This document shows, one piece after another, positions 46,995 to 56,754 of a DNA stretch of 64,000 nt (its first letter is position 1; each line of letters starts with the position of its first letter). The notes below the pieces were generated by a model that saw only the letters and a program-made list of their open reading frames with translations, searched no databases and was not told the DNA's origin. The stretch spans positions 682,001 through 746,000 of the forward strand of contig CAUJLY010000002.1 of assembly GCA_963281155.1 (NCBI GenBank), read 5' to 3'. The DNA comes from Rhabditophanes sp. KR3021 (taxonomy: Eukaryota; Nematoda; Chromadorea; Rhabditida; Alloionematidae). The position numbers and the translations under genes are program-made.

Positions 46995-47855
46995 TTTAAT
47001 ATTAGTTATACGTGTTTTTTTAATTACAATTTTGACAAGATAGTCCTAAAATAAAATACTTTACTTTTCCGAGACAGGTAGAACGAAAGAAGTTTGCTTT
47101 GAAATGAATATACTTGGAAGGCATTTGAAAAATGCAAATGAACTATCCAAATTTTGATATCTCCTGTTGTAACTTTTAATTTCATTCTATTTACGATTTC
47201 CGAATTAAAATATATTTCACCAATTCTCCAATGCAACTGATTAATAACGTCCCGAAAATTCATTGGTATAACTATGCTAAAAAATTAATTTTAGACTGTT
47301 ATAAATTTTATGCAAGAGATGTTGATAAACGAATTGCGAAAATTGGCAAATCCAACAAGCAATTACAATATCATCTAGATAATAGAGAAGATGGAGAAAA
47401 AGAAACTGTGTATCATTCAAATAATTTTGTACATATTATGCGAAAACAATTTGTAAACACTATTCGTCTATAAAACTCTAAAGCATAATTATAAATGTCT
47501 TGCCAAATACAATCGAAACTCTGAAATTTAGTCCAACGAATGCCTAATTTTTGTCGGAATAATTGAATTCTGCAACTCTGAATAATAGACATTTTTTCAA
47601 CTAAATACAATCTTGCAAGTAATAGTTTTATAATATCTATTCTGTTAGTGCATGTTTTTGGGTAGTTGACAACTTTTAAATTAGAATAAAAGAACAAAAT
47701 ATGAAACACAAAATCATATTAATTATTTTATTTATATGAAGAAAACAATACATTTACCACCCTCAAATAGACAATGCCAAAGATAATATGATAATTAAAG
47801 GAAACATGCACCAAACAAATGTAAATTTGCGTGATATTTTATCAAGCAATGAGAT
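46995..47855. other. Intergenic
   Basis: Short ORFs on both strands (47024-47263 -, 47231-47473 +, 47413-47709 -) overlap and have no recognisable domain. Decayed coding sequence is possible. Confidence 0.3.
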
Positions 47856-47859
47856 AAGA

Positions 47860-49080
47860 TTAAGCCTTTACTTCCTCGACTTTCTTTTCTTTTTTGATTT
47901 TGAGGCTAGTCTTGAGAAGGGCGCAAATGTCAATATCTGTAATTGACTTTTCAGTTTCGTACGCAGAAAGGTCAACTGGAAGGCCGGCAATTTTGGAGAC
48001 TCCTGAGGGAAGGACAAAGACTGTTGCTTTCAGTTGGACGATGGTTTCTCCTTCTTTCTCGTACAAGACTGGGTATGGGGACATGATTTGATGTTTAGCA
48101 CACTCAACGACTCCAACTCTGGCCTTAGCTTCGTCCTCGAACACTCCACGAAGTGTGAATGGCATAGATCCGAATTTAGCGGTGGCTTCACTGAAGAATA
48201 GACGAGAGCTCTTCAACTTCAATGCATATTGAGTGTTGTTCTTCTTGAAGACTGTTGTTCTGGCATCCCCTTGCTTGACTTTTCCGGTCCCAGTAGAGAT
48301 GAGGATGTCTAAGGCAAAGACCTCATAAGGTTCAAAGTAAAACTTCGAAACACCACTCTTTTGGTCTTCAGTTGGGTTTTGGACGATGGATTTGGATCCG
48401 TGAATGTCGTTTTGCACTAGTTGGTGAGACACCATATTTTCGACTAGTGTAACTCCGTAGCTTTCGCAAATTTTCATTAATTTGTCGTTGACGTCGGTTG
48501 AGGTATGAGTTGAATCAGGTTTAAGCATACGAGTAGCGGCTTCAAGGCATTGGCTGGCAGCGAACATGGCATCGGCCACCTTCCCTTTAATTTTGTTTGC
48601 GGCAGAAGCACCGACTGTGACGGTGTGTCCAGCAGTAGCAATGTACCCATCGAAGTGAGCTCCAAGATCAATTTTGACGACATCACCGGCCTTCAACAAG
48701 ATTTCTGGGTCGCTTCTAAGTGGAGAGTAGTGACAGGCGCAGTTGTTGAGTGAAATGCATGTTGGCATAGCAATACCTTTTCCCATTTTGGTTCCTTTGA
48801 ACAGTTTTGAGGCAGCGACGGTGATGAAGTCATCTCCGAATTCGCAAAGCTCGGTCACAGACTTCCCTTCGACGGTGGCACCAATAACGGCCTGAAAAGT
48901 AATTTATATGTCAATAATCATTTAACCTACCTTCAAGGCATCGTTGGCAATTTGGGCAGCACTACGATACTTGTTATTAACTGTTTCGTTGGCTGGAGTT
49001 AATTCCAAGTCACTAACAGCGTGATCCTCTTCATCGTGATGGGCTCCGGTGCAGACAGCTCCTCCGTGTGAGTGTGACAT
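47860..49080 (-). CDS. PA2G4/EBP1-like protein (methionine-aminopeptidase fold)
   Basis: Exon 1 (49080-48931, 50 codons) and exon 2 (48891-47860) join in phase across a 39-nt intron to about 393 residues, matching the family length. Features: NDALKAVIGATVEGKSVTEL CEFGD, FKGTKMGKGIAMPTCISLNN, AGDVVKIDLGAHFDGYIATA, NDIHGSKSIVQNP, FALDILISTGTGK, and a Lys-rich C-terminal tail (IKKEKKVEEVK). The pita-bread aminopeptidase fold is kept, but the family is not thought to be catalytic; EBP1 binds ribosomes near the exit tunnel and also acts in growth control. GC content is higher than the flanks, consistent with strong expression. Confidence 0.92.
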
Positions 49081-49514
49081 AATTTTTACCAAATACTAAA
49101 AATCATCAAATTTAAAAAAAACTCTCCAATCTCCACGATCAAAACAAAAAATGTAATTCAAATATTGCATTATCTCATGATAAGTCCCTCAAATGCAATT
49201 TTAAATGATCGAATTTGGTGAAAAAAAATTATTGCGTCCTATACATGACTTAAAAAACAACAAAATTGTTCAAATTTGAAGGTAGTGTAAAAAAAATAGA
49301 TTCAAATCTACCCAAACTAGTTTTAATACAAACTTTCGCTACAAGATGTGCCTTGGATCCTTTATCTAGAAGGAGTCTGCAAGATCGTATGCATATACTA
49401 CCAATGTGACAATGTGCAATGTCTGTGTAGGACAGTTTGTTCTCGCTCAAAAAAAGAAAATACAAAAACAAACTATGATAGATGAGAAAAAGGGTAATTA
49501 AATGATTCCATAAG

Positions 49515-50160
49515 CAAGTCGGAGTTTCGGATGAAGTAAATTATAAGATAAATGGAACCTAGGCTGATAAGGGACAAAACAAGCACAGGTGTGTCATAAA
49601 TATAAACTCTATTAGAAAAAGAGATTATTATTATATAAAATATGTTTAACTTGCCCAACCAATGTAATGTAGTTTAAGTTGGGTAGCGATTGTGAGTAAA
49701 CAGGGGTGAGATATCGCTGCATTAGGGTGTATCCCCACTTTGGCATTTTTATGGATTGGAAAGTGGAGGAACAATTTTTAAACGACACTTTTACTTCACT
49801 TGTAATAAAAAACATATCTAATATCATACTTAGTATGTTTTACCAAAGTGGAGAGCTTCTTCACCGAAAAACAATTGTTCAATGCCGTTCCTGTTAGTAA
49901 ACAAGTGAGCGATGTTATTACATATAATTTAGTTATCAAGGAATATACATTTAAGTTAATGTTATAAACTGGATGCTTAAGCAAGATAATGAGTAGATTG
50001 ATGATGTCTAGCTTATTTATAGTGCACTAATAATCATGTTGGGTAAACCGTCTGGGCGGGAGTCTTTTAGTAAAAGGCTTGGAAATGAGTGTCTTCGTGG
50101 AAGGCCTTAATATGCGTGCTATTGAATTGTTAATTATCATATTTTAGCATATGGATATTA
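49515..50160 (+). repeat. Left arm of a large diverged inverted repeat
   Basis: This stretch matches, in reverse orientation, 50540-50926 and continues into 55073 onward past the retrotransposon. Example segments: tagtgcactaataatcatgt versus tagtgtactagtcgtcatgt, and aagttgggtagcg versus aagttgggtagtgg. Identity is roughly 70-80% by eye, mostly transitions. It carries the MITE at 49701-49893 as an insertion relative to the other arm. Confidence 0.7.
49701..49893. mobile_element. hAT-like MITE inserted in the left arm
   Basis: The element begins cagggg and ends cctg and is flanked by tgagtaaa (49693-49700) and ttagtaaa (49894-49901), a 7-of-8-matching 8-bp target duplication, the hAT hallmark. 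The other arm of the inverted repeat has a single copy at the same place (ttaataag before caagtga), an empty site. An internal inverted pair ccactttgg/ccaaagtgg is present. No coding capacity. Confidence 0.68.
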
Positions 50161-50539
50161 GACTTTTTTAATATGCTAAACACGTATTTTAATAGAAAGT
50201 GTTTTATTTAGTTAAAAAATGGCAAATGTCGACTGACGTATCATACGACGTGTCAATATATGAATACAATGAAATGCAAGTATCATAATAACCAAATTAG
50301 TAGGCATGAACGATTAGAATATTAGCAGATCACTGCAGTCAAGGTGGTATGATCTTTTTCCAACTTAGAATAAAAAATTAGTTGGTATTTTGTTATGTCA
50401 GGTGCCAATTGTTAGCATACGCATTAAAAGGAATACAATTAAGAATGAGTATAACAACTGTATTAGTGACCACTAACTACGTCTAACCATAATATGATTG
50501 TAGGGAAAATTATATTCTGGCCATCAACAATAAAGTGAT

Positions 50540-50926
50540 CTGTGTTTTTTTGGCGTGACTTAAAAAAGTAAGTTTAAATGAATGAGTAAGACGAATGACT
50601 ACCTTATATAGCAAATTATTATCAATAATGGAACACATGCCATAGTGAGTTCTTCCACGAAAATGCTCTCTTCTAAGCTTTTACTAAAAACTCTCGCTCA
50701 AACTGTTTGCCCAACATGACGACTAGTACACTACAAACAGGCTAGGCATCATCAGTCTACTCACTATCTCGCGTAAGCAGTCACCTTACATTATAGGTAA
50801 TAACACCATTCACTTGCTTATTAACGACCACTACCCAACTTAAGCTGCTTTACATTGGCTGGGGTAAGCTAAACATATTTTATATTCTATTAACCTCTCT
50901 CTCTAGTGAAGTTGATCTATATTAAC
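50540..50926 (-). repeat. Right arm of the inverted repeat, inner part
   Basis: On the minus strand it aligns with the left arm from about 49610 to 50160, lacking the MITE. It is interrupted at 50926 by the LTR retrotransposon and resumes after 55072. Confidence 0.68.
50922..50926. repeat. Target site duplication of the LTR element (left copy)
   Basis: ttaac here is repeated immediately after the 3' LTR at 55073-55077. Confidence 0.85.
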
Positions 50927-51060
50927 TGTCGGATACGCCCATGATGATAGCATGTCCTTTCCTTGTATCTCTATCCCACTATTATCTCTTACACCGATTG
51001 TATATGTTAATGTATTATTTTGCAAGGTAATAAAGTTAGTTCTCTATATTCTATTCCACA
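50927..51060 (+). repeat. 5' LTR (134 bp)
   Basis: It starts TGTCGG and ends TTCCACA, and appears identical to 54939-55072. It contains gtaataaagttag, a plausible polyadenylation signal. At 134 bp it is short for a Ty3/Gypsy LTR. Directly after it, tggaggttcccactgctg is the likely primer-binding site, since it begins with TGG as needed to pair with a tRNA CCA end. Confidence 0.9.
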
Positions 51061-54000
51061 TGGAGGTTCCCACTGCTGACATTATATGTCAGGATGGATC
51101 AATTAATCTGGTCACTCTCGGATTGCTACACCGAAAGATTATAAAATATTGCAAAGCTAAGGCTGGCAATGATAATGAAGAACTCAACAAAATCGGACAA
51201 GTTGAAGAAATGCTCAAAAAGACAGAAAGTTGGCAAGACACATATAAGAAAGCCCAAACAAAAGCTGTAAAAAAAGAAGTAACGCCAATATCAAGTCCAC
51301 CTGCAACTCTTACAGATGCTATGAGATCAAACCTGCCGATACTACAAAATTTCGATGGAGTGTCATCGTGGGAGCGGTTCTATACAGGATTCGACATGAG
51401 GTATGGCAACTTCAGTAACAAGCAAAAAGTTGTTCTTTTGGAGTCTTTCTGTACAAAACAGGCCAAAATCGTCATTGAAACACTTACGCTGGATGGTTAT
51501 GATCTAGATTTCGAAGAGTTAGTACAACGATTGAAAGAAGGTTTGATGCTCAACAAAAAGGTGGAAGCCAAAGTAAACGCAAACAAGTTTATGCGTCTCA
51601 CGGAGTATGAATTAAGAAATGATACGGTGTCCAGTTTATCTCACTTGGAGCAATTACTGCACAAGGTAGTTCCTTATCAGTTGGACAAAGTTACCGCAAA
51701 AGTCATGATCTTGCTTAAAGCATGTAACAAAACCAAGCAAAAGGATAAAGCCGCTAAGTTGATTGTTGGATGTTATGAAGATAAGTGTATGTCTCCCGAG
51801 GATCTATGTTTCAAACTAGCTGCGCAACTCTTAGACTCACACAAAGCCGATGTTGTCAAGAAACAACAACCCAAGGAGCACAAGCAACCTAGCTGGAAGT
51901 CTAAACAACAGGGAGAAAAGAAACCAGCCGGTAACTTCAATCACCAACATAAACAAAAAATTAATGCGGTGGATAACTCCCAGTCTATTGTATCCTCTTT
52001 TGCTAATTTATCATCCTCTTCCCCTTCCATAAATTCTGATAATTATTGTTTATTATTTGGCACTAAGTGCACTATTTCATCTATTGTACAGGGCATTAAT
52101 GCTAGCATTTTGCTTGATTCTGGTGCGTCGATGACATTATTGACCAATAGTTTCTTTAAAAAATTACATGGCTTGAAGGTGCACAAATTACAACCCCACT
52201 TAAAAGTTTCTGATGCACAAGGGCAAAAAGTACCTCTTATAGGTCAAACGAAAATCAAAATTTTCGACAAGCAAATTGATTGTCTTATATCAAAAAATAC
52301 CCTTGCAAATGTAGATATTATAATAGGTACAAATGCATTGAATAGATCAAAAGAGCTACGGCTAAAGTTGATGTCTTGCTTAGAACAAGATAGCGAAAAC
52401 AGAACGATTGCTACTCTCAAAGATAGCAACGAAACAGTTAAAGATTTAAAAATTAAATTTAAAGATGTGTTTAGCCAACACCCCGAAGATTTGGGTAGAA
52501 CTAACATTATCAAACATAAGATTGACATAGGCAAAGCTACTCCTATCAGAAGCAAAAAAAGGCAAGTTGCCTTAGCCATCAAGGATGAATTTAAGAAAAT
52601 TATTGATGGGATGTTGAGAATGGGTGTCATTCGAAAAAGTAGAAGCCCATGGGCTAGTCCGGTTATTTTAGTACCAAAAAAGGACAAAACGATACGAATG
52701 TGTGTTGACTTTCGACGACTTAACGAGGTTATTAAGCTTGACTCTTACCCTCTGCCTAACATCGAGCAACTGCTTTTATCCCTTCACAACAAAAAGTACT
52801 TCTCCACCATGGATTGTACAAAAGGCTACTGGCAAATTGAATTGGATGAAGAATCCAAGCCCATAACCGCTTTTACAACAGACTATGGTCTGTTTGAGTT
52901 TAACGTCCTACCTTTTGGACTGGCAACCGCTCCTTCTGAGTTTGAAAGACTTGTTGAAAGTTTATTTCCGGATATTATCGGCAAATCTGTGTTTGTCTAT
53001 GTTGATGATATTCTGCTGGCAACAGAAACAGAAGAAGAACACAAAAAGTTACTTGAACTCGTGTTAACTAGGTTAGGCAAAGCAAAACTTAAAATTAACC
53101 CTGATAAATGCAGGTTATTTGTGAGTAAGTTAGACTTTGTTGGTTTTACAATCAGCAAGGAAGGTCTCCAACTGGATGAAGCAAAAGTTAAGAAATGCCT
53201 TGACTTTGCTAAACCTTATGACATGGTAACCCTACAGAGTTTCCTAGGTTTTGTCAACTACTTTAGGAGTTTTATTTATGATCATGCAGCCATGACCAAA
53301 CCCCTTTACGAGTTGATCAGTAAAAAAAAATTTGAATGGTTAGATTGCCAAAATGATGCTTTTGAAAAAGTGAAAAGTGCTGTAAAACATTCCCCAATTC
53401 TAATACAGCCAGACATTAAAGGTGCCGTTGCTGGTACGAATCCTTTTGAAATCTACGTTGATGCTAGTTATCAAGGAATAGGTAGTGTTCTGATGCAAAA
53501 GAAAGATGGCATGATGAGACCAATTCTTTTCTATAGTAGATCCTTAAAAAATGCCGAAAATAGGTACCATATTAGCGACTTAGAGGCATTGGCATTAGTG
53601 CAAAGTTTAAAGCGCTACAAAAACATAATCTACAATACTAGAGTTAAGGCCTTCACAGACCACCAATCCCTAGTTACCTTCTTTAAAAAAGCAGATCTCA
53701 ACGATAGATTGCTAAGGTGGAGTCTGGTGATTCAAGCGTATGATCTAGAGATTATTCATATTGCCGGTAAAAAGAATGTTTTAGCTGATTGTCTTAGTAG
53801 ATGCCTAAAACCTAACCAGGTTGTAGATAGTGCAGATGATGATGATGTAGAAGTGATGGAAATTATTGCTTTGAACACCACAGGTATTAACAACACTCTC
53901 ATCTCTGAATGTCAACATAAATGCAACATTCTTAGACAAGTCATTAGATGGCTGGATTCAGACAACTTCCCCTCTGCTTCCAAAAACACAAAATTAAATA

Positions 54001-54956
54001 AATTTATTAAGATGAGACACCAACTCTCACTAGATCAAAATGGGTTACTTGTGATTAATAAAGATAGACCGGTTGTTCCCCGCTCACTCTATAAGAAGTT
54101 GGTTAAAGAAATTCATTTGCCATTACATAGAAGTTTTGTCGACTCCTACAGGCAAATCAAAAATAGGTACTACGCACCTGGCATAACATCAGAAATCAAA
54201 GACTTGATAGCTAGTTGTACGACCTGTTTAGAAACCTGTCGAAAAAGAAAAATTTTTAAAAGTTGGCCTAAATGTAGATACCCCCTTGAAAGAGTGCATA
54301 TGGATTTAGGTTACGTTGAACAATATAAATCATGGTTCCTTGTAATCGTTGATTGTTTCAGCAAACTCATTTACGCTGAATGGGTGCAGAAACAAGACAC
54401 AAAAACAATTGTGAAAGAGTTGAACAAATTTGCACAAATACGTGGGTTCCCTCAAAAAATTGTCTGTGACAATCAAAAATGCTTTAAACACAAAGATTTC
54501 ACTAATTTTTTGAATAGTAATAACATAGGTCTTGACTACGCTATAGCGTACGAACATCATACAAATGGCTATGCTGAAAGAGCAGTTAGAACCATAAAAG
54601 ATGCAATTGTTAAATTTAAAAATGAATGTAAAACTAAAGCTTTGAAAAAAGCAAAACAAAAAATCAACACCCGCATGGTAAAAAACACCGACGAGACAGT
54701 TGAACATCAATTTTTAACAAAAACTATTCAACCTTTTGACCTGAGCAAACAACCAAAAAGGGTAACTGAAAAATTAAACACTGAGGGATACTTTTTAAGA
54801 CATCCTGATTCAGATGGCCTTAGCTGGGAAAAATGTATTATTGTGTCACGTGATGGTCAAGTATTTTGTATAAAAGATACATTTGGTAAAATCCACTTCC
54901 GCACAGTAAGCTCCGTGCGAACTGTTTTAACCGGGGGATGTCGGATACGCCCATGA
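50952..54956 (+). CDS. Gag-pol polyprotein of the LTR retrotransposon
   Basis: One ORF of 1334 codons from an ATG within the 5' LTR. The more likely start is the in-frame ATG at 51060-51062, made of the last LTR base and the first two primer-site bases, giving about 1298 residues. In ORF numbering: gag-like region to about 380, with no CCHC zinc knuckle seen; protease LLDSGAS about 394; reverse transcriptase from about 580, with CVDFRRLN and VYVDDILLA about 682; RNase H about 835 (YVDASYQGIGSVLM); integrase zinc finger HLPLH...CTTC about 1053-1080; and a D,D-35-E core about 1117, 1172 and 1208. The segment normally following the integrase Glu is short. The stop lies inside the 3' LTR. Confidence 0.93.
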   Translation: MSFPCISIPLLSLTPIVYVNVLFCKVIKLVLYILFHMEVPTADIICQDGSINLVTLGLLHRKIIKYCKAKAGNDNEELNKIGQVEEMLKKTESWQDTYKKAQTKAVKKEVTPISSPPATLTDAMRSNLPILQNFDGVSSWERFYTGFDMRYGNFSNKQKVVLLESFCTKQAKIVIETLTLDGYDLDFEELVQRLKEGLMLNKKVEAKVNANKFMRLTEYELRNDTVSSLSHLEQLLHKVVPYQLDKVTAKVMILLKACNKTKQKDKAAKLIVGCYEDKCMSPEDLCFKLAAQLLDSHKADVVKKQQPKEHKQPSWKSKQQGEKKPAGNFNHQHKQKINAVDNSQSIVSSFANLSSSSPSINSDNYCLLFGTKCTISSIVQGINASILLDSGASMTLLTNSFFKKLHGLKVHKLQPHLKVSDAQGQKVPLIGQTKIKIFDKQIDCLISKNTLANVDIIIGTNALNRSKELRLKLMSCLEQDSENRTIATLKDSNETVKDLKIKFKDVFSQHPEDLGRTNIIKHKIDIGKATPIRSKKRQVALAIKDEFKKIIDGMLRMGVIRKSRSPWASPVILVPKKDKTIRMCVDFRRLNEVIKLDSYPLPNIEQLLLSLHNKKYFSTMDCTKGYWQIELDEESKPITAFTTDYGLFEFNVLPFGLATAPSEFERLVESLFPDIIGKSVFVYVDDILLATETEEEHKKLLELVLTRLGKAKLKINPDKCRLFVSKLDFVGFTISKEGLQLDEAKVKKCLDFAKPYDMVTLQSFLGFVNYFRSFIYDHAAMTKPLYELISKKKFEWLDCQNDAFEKVKSAVKHSPILIQPDIKGAVAGTNPFEIYVDASYQGIGSVLMQKKDGMMRPILFYSRSLKNAENRYHISDLEALALVQSLKRYKNIIYNTRVKAFTDHQSLVTFFKKADLNDRLLRWSLVIQAYDLEIIHIAGKKNVLADCLSRCLKPNQVVDSADDDDVEVMEIIALNTTGINNTLISECQHKCNILRQVIRWLDSDNFPSASKNTKLNKFIKMRHQLSLDQNGLLVINKDRPVVPRSLYKKLVKEIHLPLHRSFVDSYRQIKNRYYAPGITSEIKDLIASCTTCLETCRKRKIFKSWPKCRYPLERVHMDLGYVEQYKSWFLVIVDCFSKLIYAEWVQKQDTKTIVKELNKFAQIRGFPQKIVCDNQKCFKHKDFTNFLNSNNIGLDYAIAYEHHTNGYAERAVRTIKDAIVKFKNECKTKALKKAKQKINTRMVKNTDETVEHQFLTKTIQPFDLSKQPKRVTEKLNTEGYFLRHPDSDGLSWEKCIIVSRDGQVFCIKDTFGKIHFRTVSSVRTVLTGGCRIRP

Positions 54957-55072
54957 TGATAGCATGTCCTTTCCTTGTATCTCTATCCCACTATTATCTC
55001 TTACACCGATTGTATATGTTAATGTATTATTTTGCAAGGTAATAAAGTTAGTTCTCTATATTCTATTCCACA
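54939..55072 (+). repeat. 3' LTR (134 bp)
   Basis: Same sequence as the 5' LTR by eye. The first 18 bases also encode the last residues and the TGA stop of the gag-pol ORF. It is followed by the second ttaac. Confidence 0.9.
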
Positions 55073-55150
55073 TTAACAACATCTCGTTTGTATTGTTTTA
55101 TACCGGCCTAGACCCCAATTATCTTATAATCTACTATATGTAGTTTCAAT
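55073..55150 (-). repeat. Right arm of the inverted repeat, outer part
   Basis: After the retrotransposon, the minus strand reads gtagattataagataattgg, matching gtaaattataagataaatgg near 49537-49556 in the left arm. This places the retrotransposon insertion inside the repeat arm. Confidence 0.6.
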
Positions 55151-55519
55151 TGTAGCAAGTAGTGACCATTGATATTAAGTTGATGTCTGTACTACATAAG
55201 ACAAATTAATTTAAAAGTATCACAGAAGGTGTTTTACTCAAAGCATTTGATATGGCTCTTGTTTTACCATTTATAATAACAAAGGAGTTAGATATGATTT
55301 AATTAGTAGCTTTATTAATTTAAAGATGTTTTTTTACAAAAATTGAAATTAGATTGACTAGTTGCTTAGATGATTTTGCAAATTAAAGCTGCATTTGAAG
55401 AACTGGCTGTTGGTTATCAGATCAATTATGGAGTAAATAAATGTTTCTGTTTTGAGAACTTCAGTTTATGTATCAACTAATTTTAATATTTTGTCCACTT
55501 TTGAATGGAGCCATGCTTA

Positions 55520-56748
55520 TTAATTTATATACAGCCAGACAATAACACAGATTAAAAACAACAAGTTAAAAACCTCATAACTTGTATCTGAATTGCGCAT
55601 CAAAGGGCATTCAAAAACAGTTGATTGATACGGATGGAAATCTTCACGCCCGAGAGAATAATATTTTCTAAATTCCTTCACTCTTGCTTCTATCTCCCGT
55701 TGATAAAAAGCACTTAAGGTAGTTGTATTTTTGTTGTTGGAAAATAATAAATCAAAAACACAGGTATCATAAAATGAATCGGTTGTTTTTAAAGCTTTGC
55801 AATGTTCTAAACAATTAGGTAATTAATTATTTAATTAGGTAGCTTACTAGTAGCCTCGGTAATAGACGTAGATAACGTTAAATTGTAACATTTACTAAAT
55901 TTGTCAACATTCGAAAAAACATTTTTCATCATAAAAGATAATTTTTCATTTGGAAAACCATCCAAGCAAACTTGACTGTGTGTCTCGTCGTCTTTAATTA
56001 ACTTTTCATGAACCACGACATTGATAGACAAAAACTCATCCACCTTTAAAATACTTATATTGCTTGAAAGATAATTCAAATGAATAACAACCATATTCTT
56101 TCCAATTTCGTCAATTTTAACGGCCGAATCATGTCTACTACCAATAATATGACTTCCATCAACAAAATAATCTGGCAAAAACTCCATATCATTTCTTACC
56201 AGATAAGTTGTTTTGTTAAAACATCGCCCAAATCTTTTAATTATTACTGAAATTTGTTTAATTTGAATCAAATTATGGGGTCCTATTTGACTGCTAATTT
56301 GAATACGAAGCCACTTGTTATCGAGCATTGTGAACGTTCCAGGAAATGTAGAATGGTAAAAATTGTTATCAAAGGCTTTGCCATGCATCTGGCCCCAAAT
56401 TAAACATGACTTGGGGATGTTAGGTTCAATTTGATGGAAATGGCATTGTTTTTTGGATAATGGTAGGGTTGAGAATTTATGACATTCGAAGTGACTTAGT
56501 TCTTTCGACAGAATGGATGTTAATGTGTGATATTGAGGGTTAGAAATGCAATATTTGTCGTAAGCTCGTAGACAGGTAACATAACTAAATAGAATCTTAC
56601 AAAATCCGGCATTTGAGGATATTTCTAGTCTTTGCGAATTCATGTTTTTGGAATATTCCAGCGAACATCTTTCAATACTACAGGCTGATAATAGTTTAGC
56701 TAATACAATTATTCGTAACAGAACAATCATTGGTAAAAACACAATCAT
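55520..56748 (-). CDS. drag-1: Repulsive guidance molecule (RGM/DRAG-1-like), GPI-anchored
   Basis: Two exons (56748-55848, 55806-55520) join in phase to about 395 residues. There is a signal peptide (MIVFLPMIVLLRIIVLAKLL), then the Cys-rich N-terminal RGM domain (CSLEYS, GFCKILFSYVTCLRAYDKYC). The partial von Willebrand type D domain is recognisable from CLIWGQMHGKAFDNNF and GTFTMLDNKWLRIQISSQIG, with SQVCLDGFPNEK later. Exon 2 adds DTCVFDLLFSNNKNTTTLSA and a terminal hydrophobic GPI signal (LLFLICVIVWLYI). RGMs are BMP co-receptors and neogenin ligands. The GDPH autocleavage motif of typical RGMs is GQMH here, so cleavage is probably lost. Confidence 0.8.
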
Positions 56749-56754
56749 GGCATT

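Larger units (their letters stand above)
50927..55072 (+). mobile_element. Full-length Ty3/Gypsy-order LTR retrotransposon, 4146 bp
   Basis: The element has two apparently identical 134-bp LTRs, a primer-binding site at 51061, a purine-rich ccggggga tract just before the 3' LTR, a 5-bp ttaac target duplication and an uninterrupted gag-pol ORF. The domain order protease, reverse transcriptase, RNase H, integrase is that of Ty3/Gypsy (Metaviridae). Identical LTRs mean a very recent insertion. It lies inside the right arm of an older inverted repeat. Confidence 0.93.

Noticed and set aside
52244..52687. 147-codon minus-strand ORF in the retrotransposon
   Set aside because: Antisense to the protease/reverse transcriptase region; no independent support.
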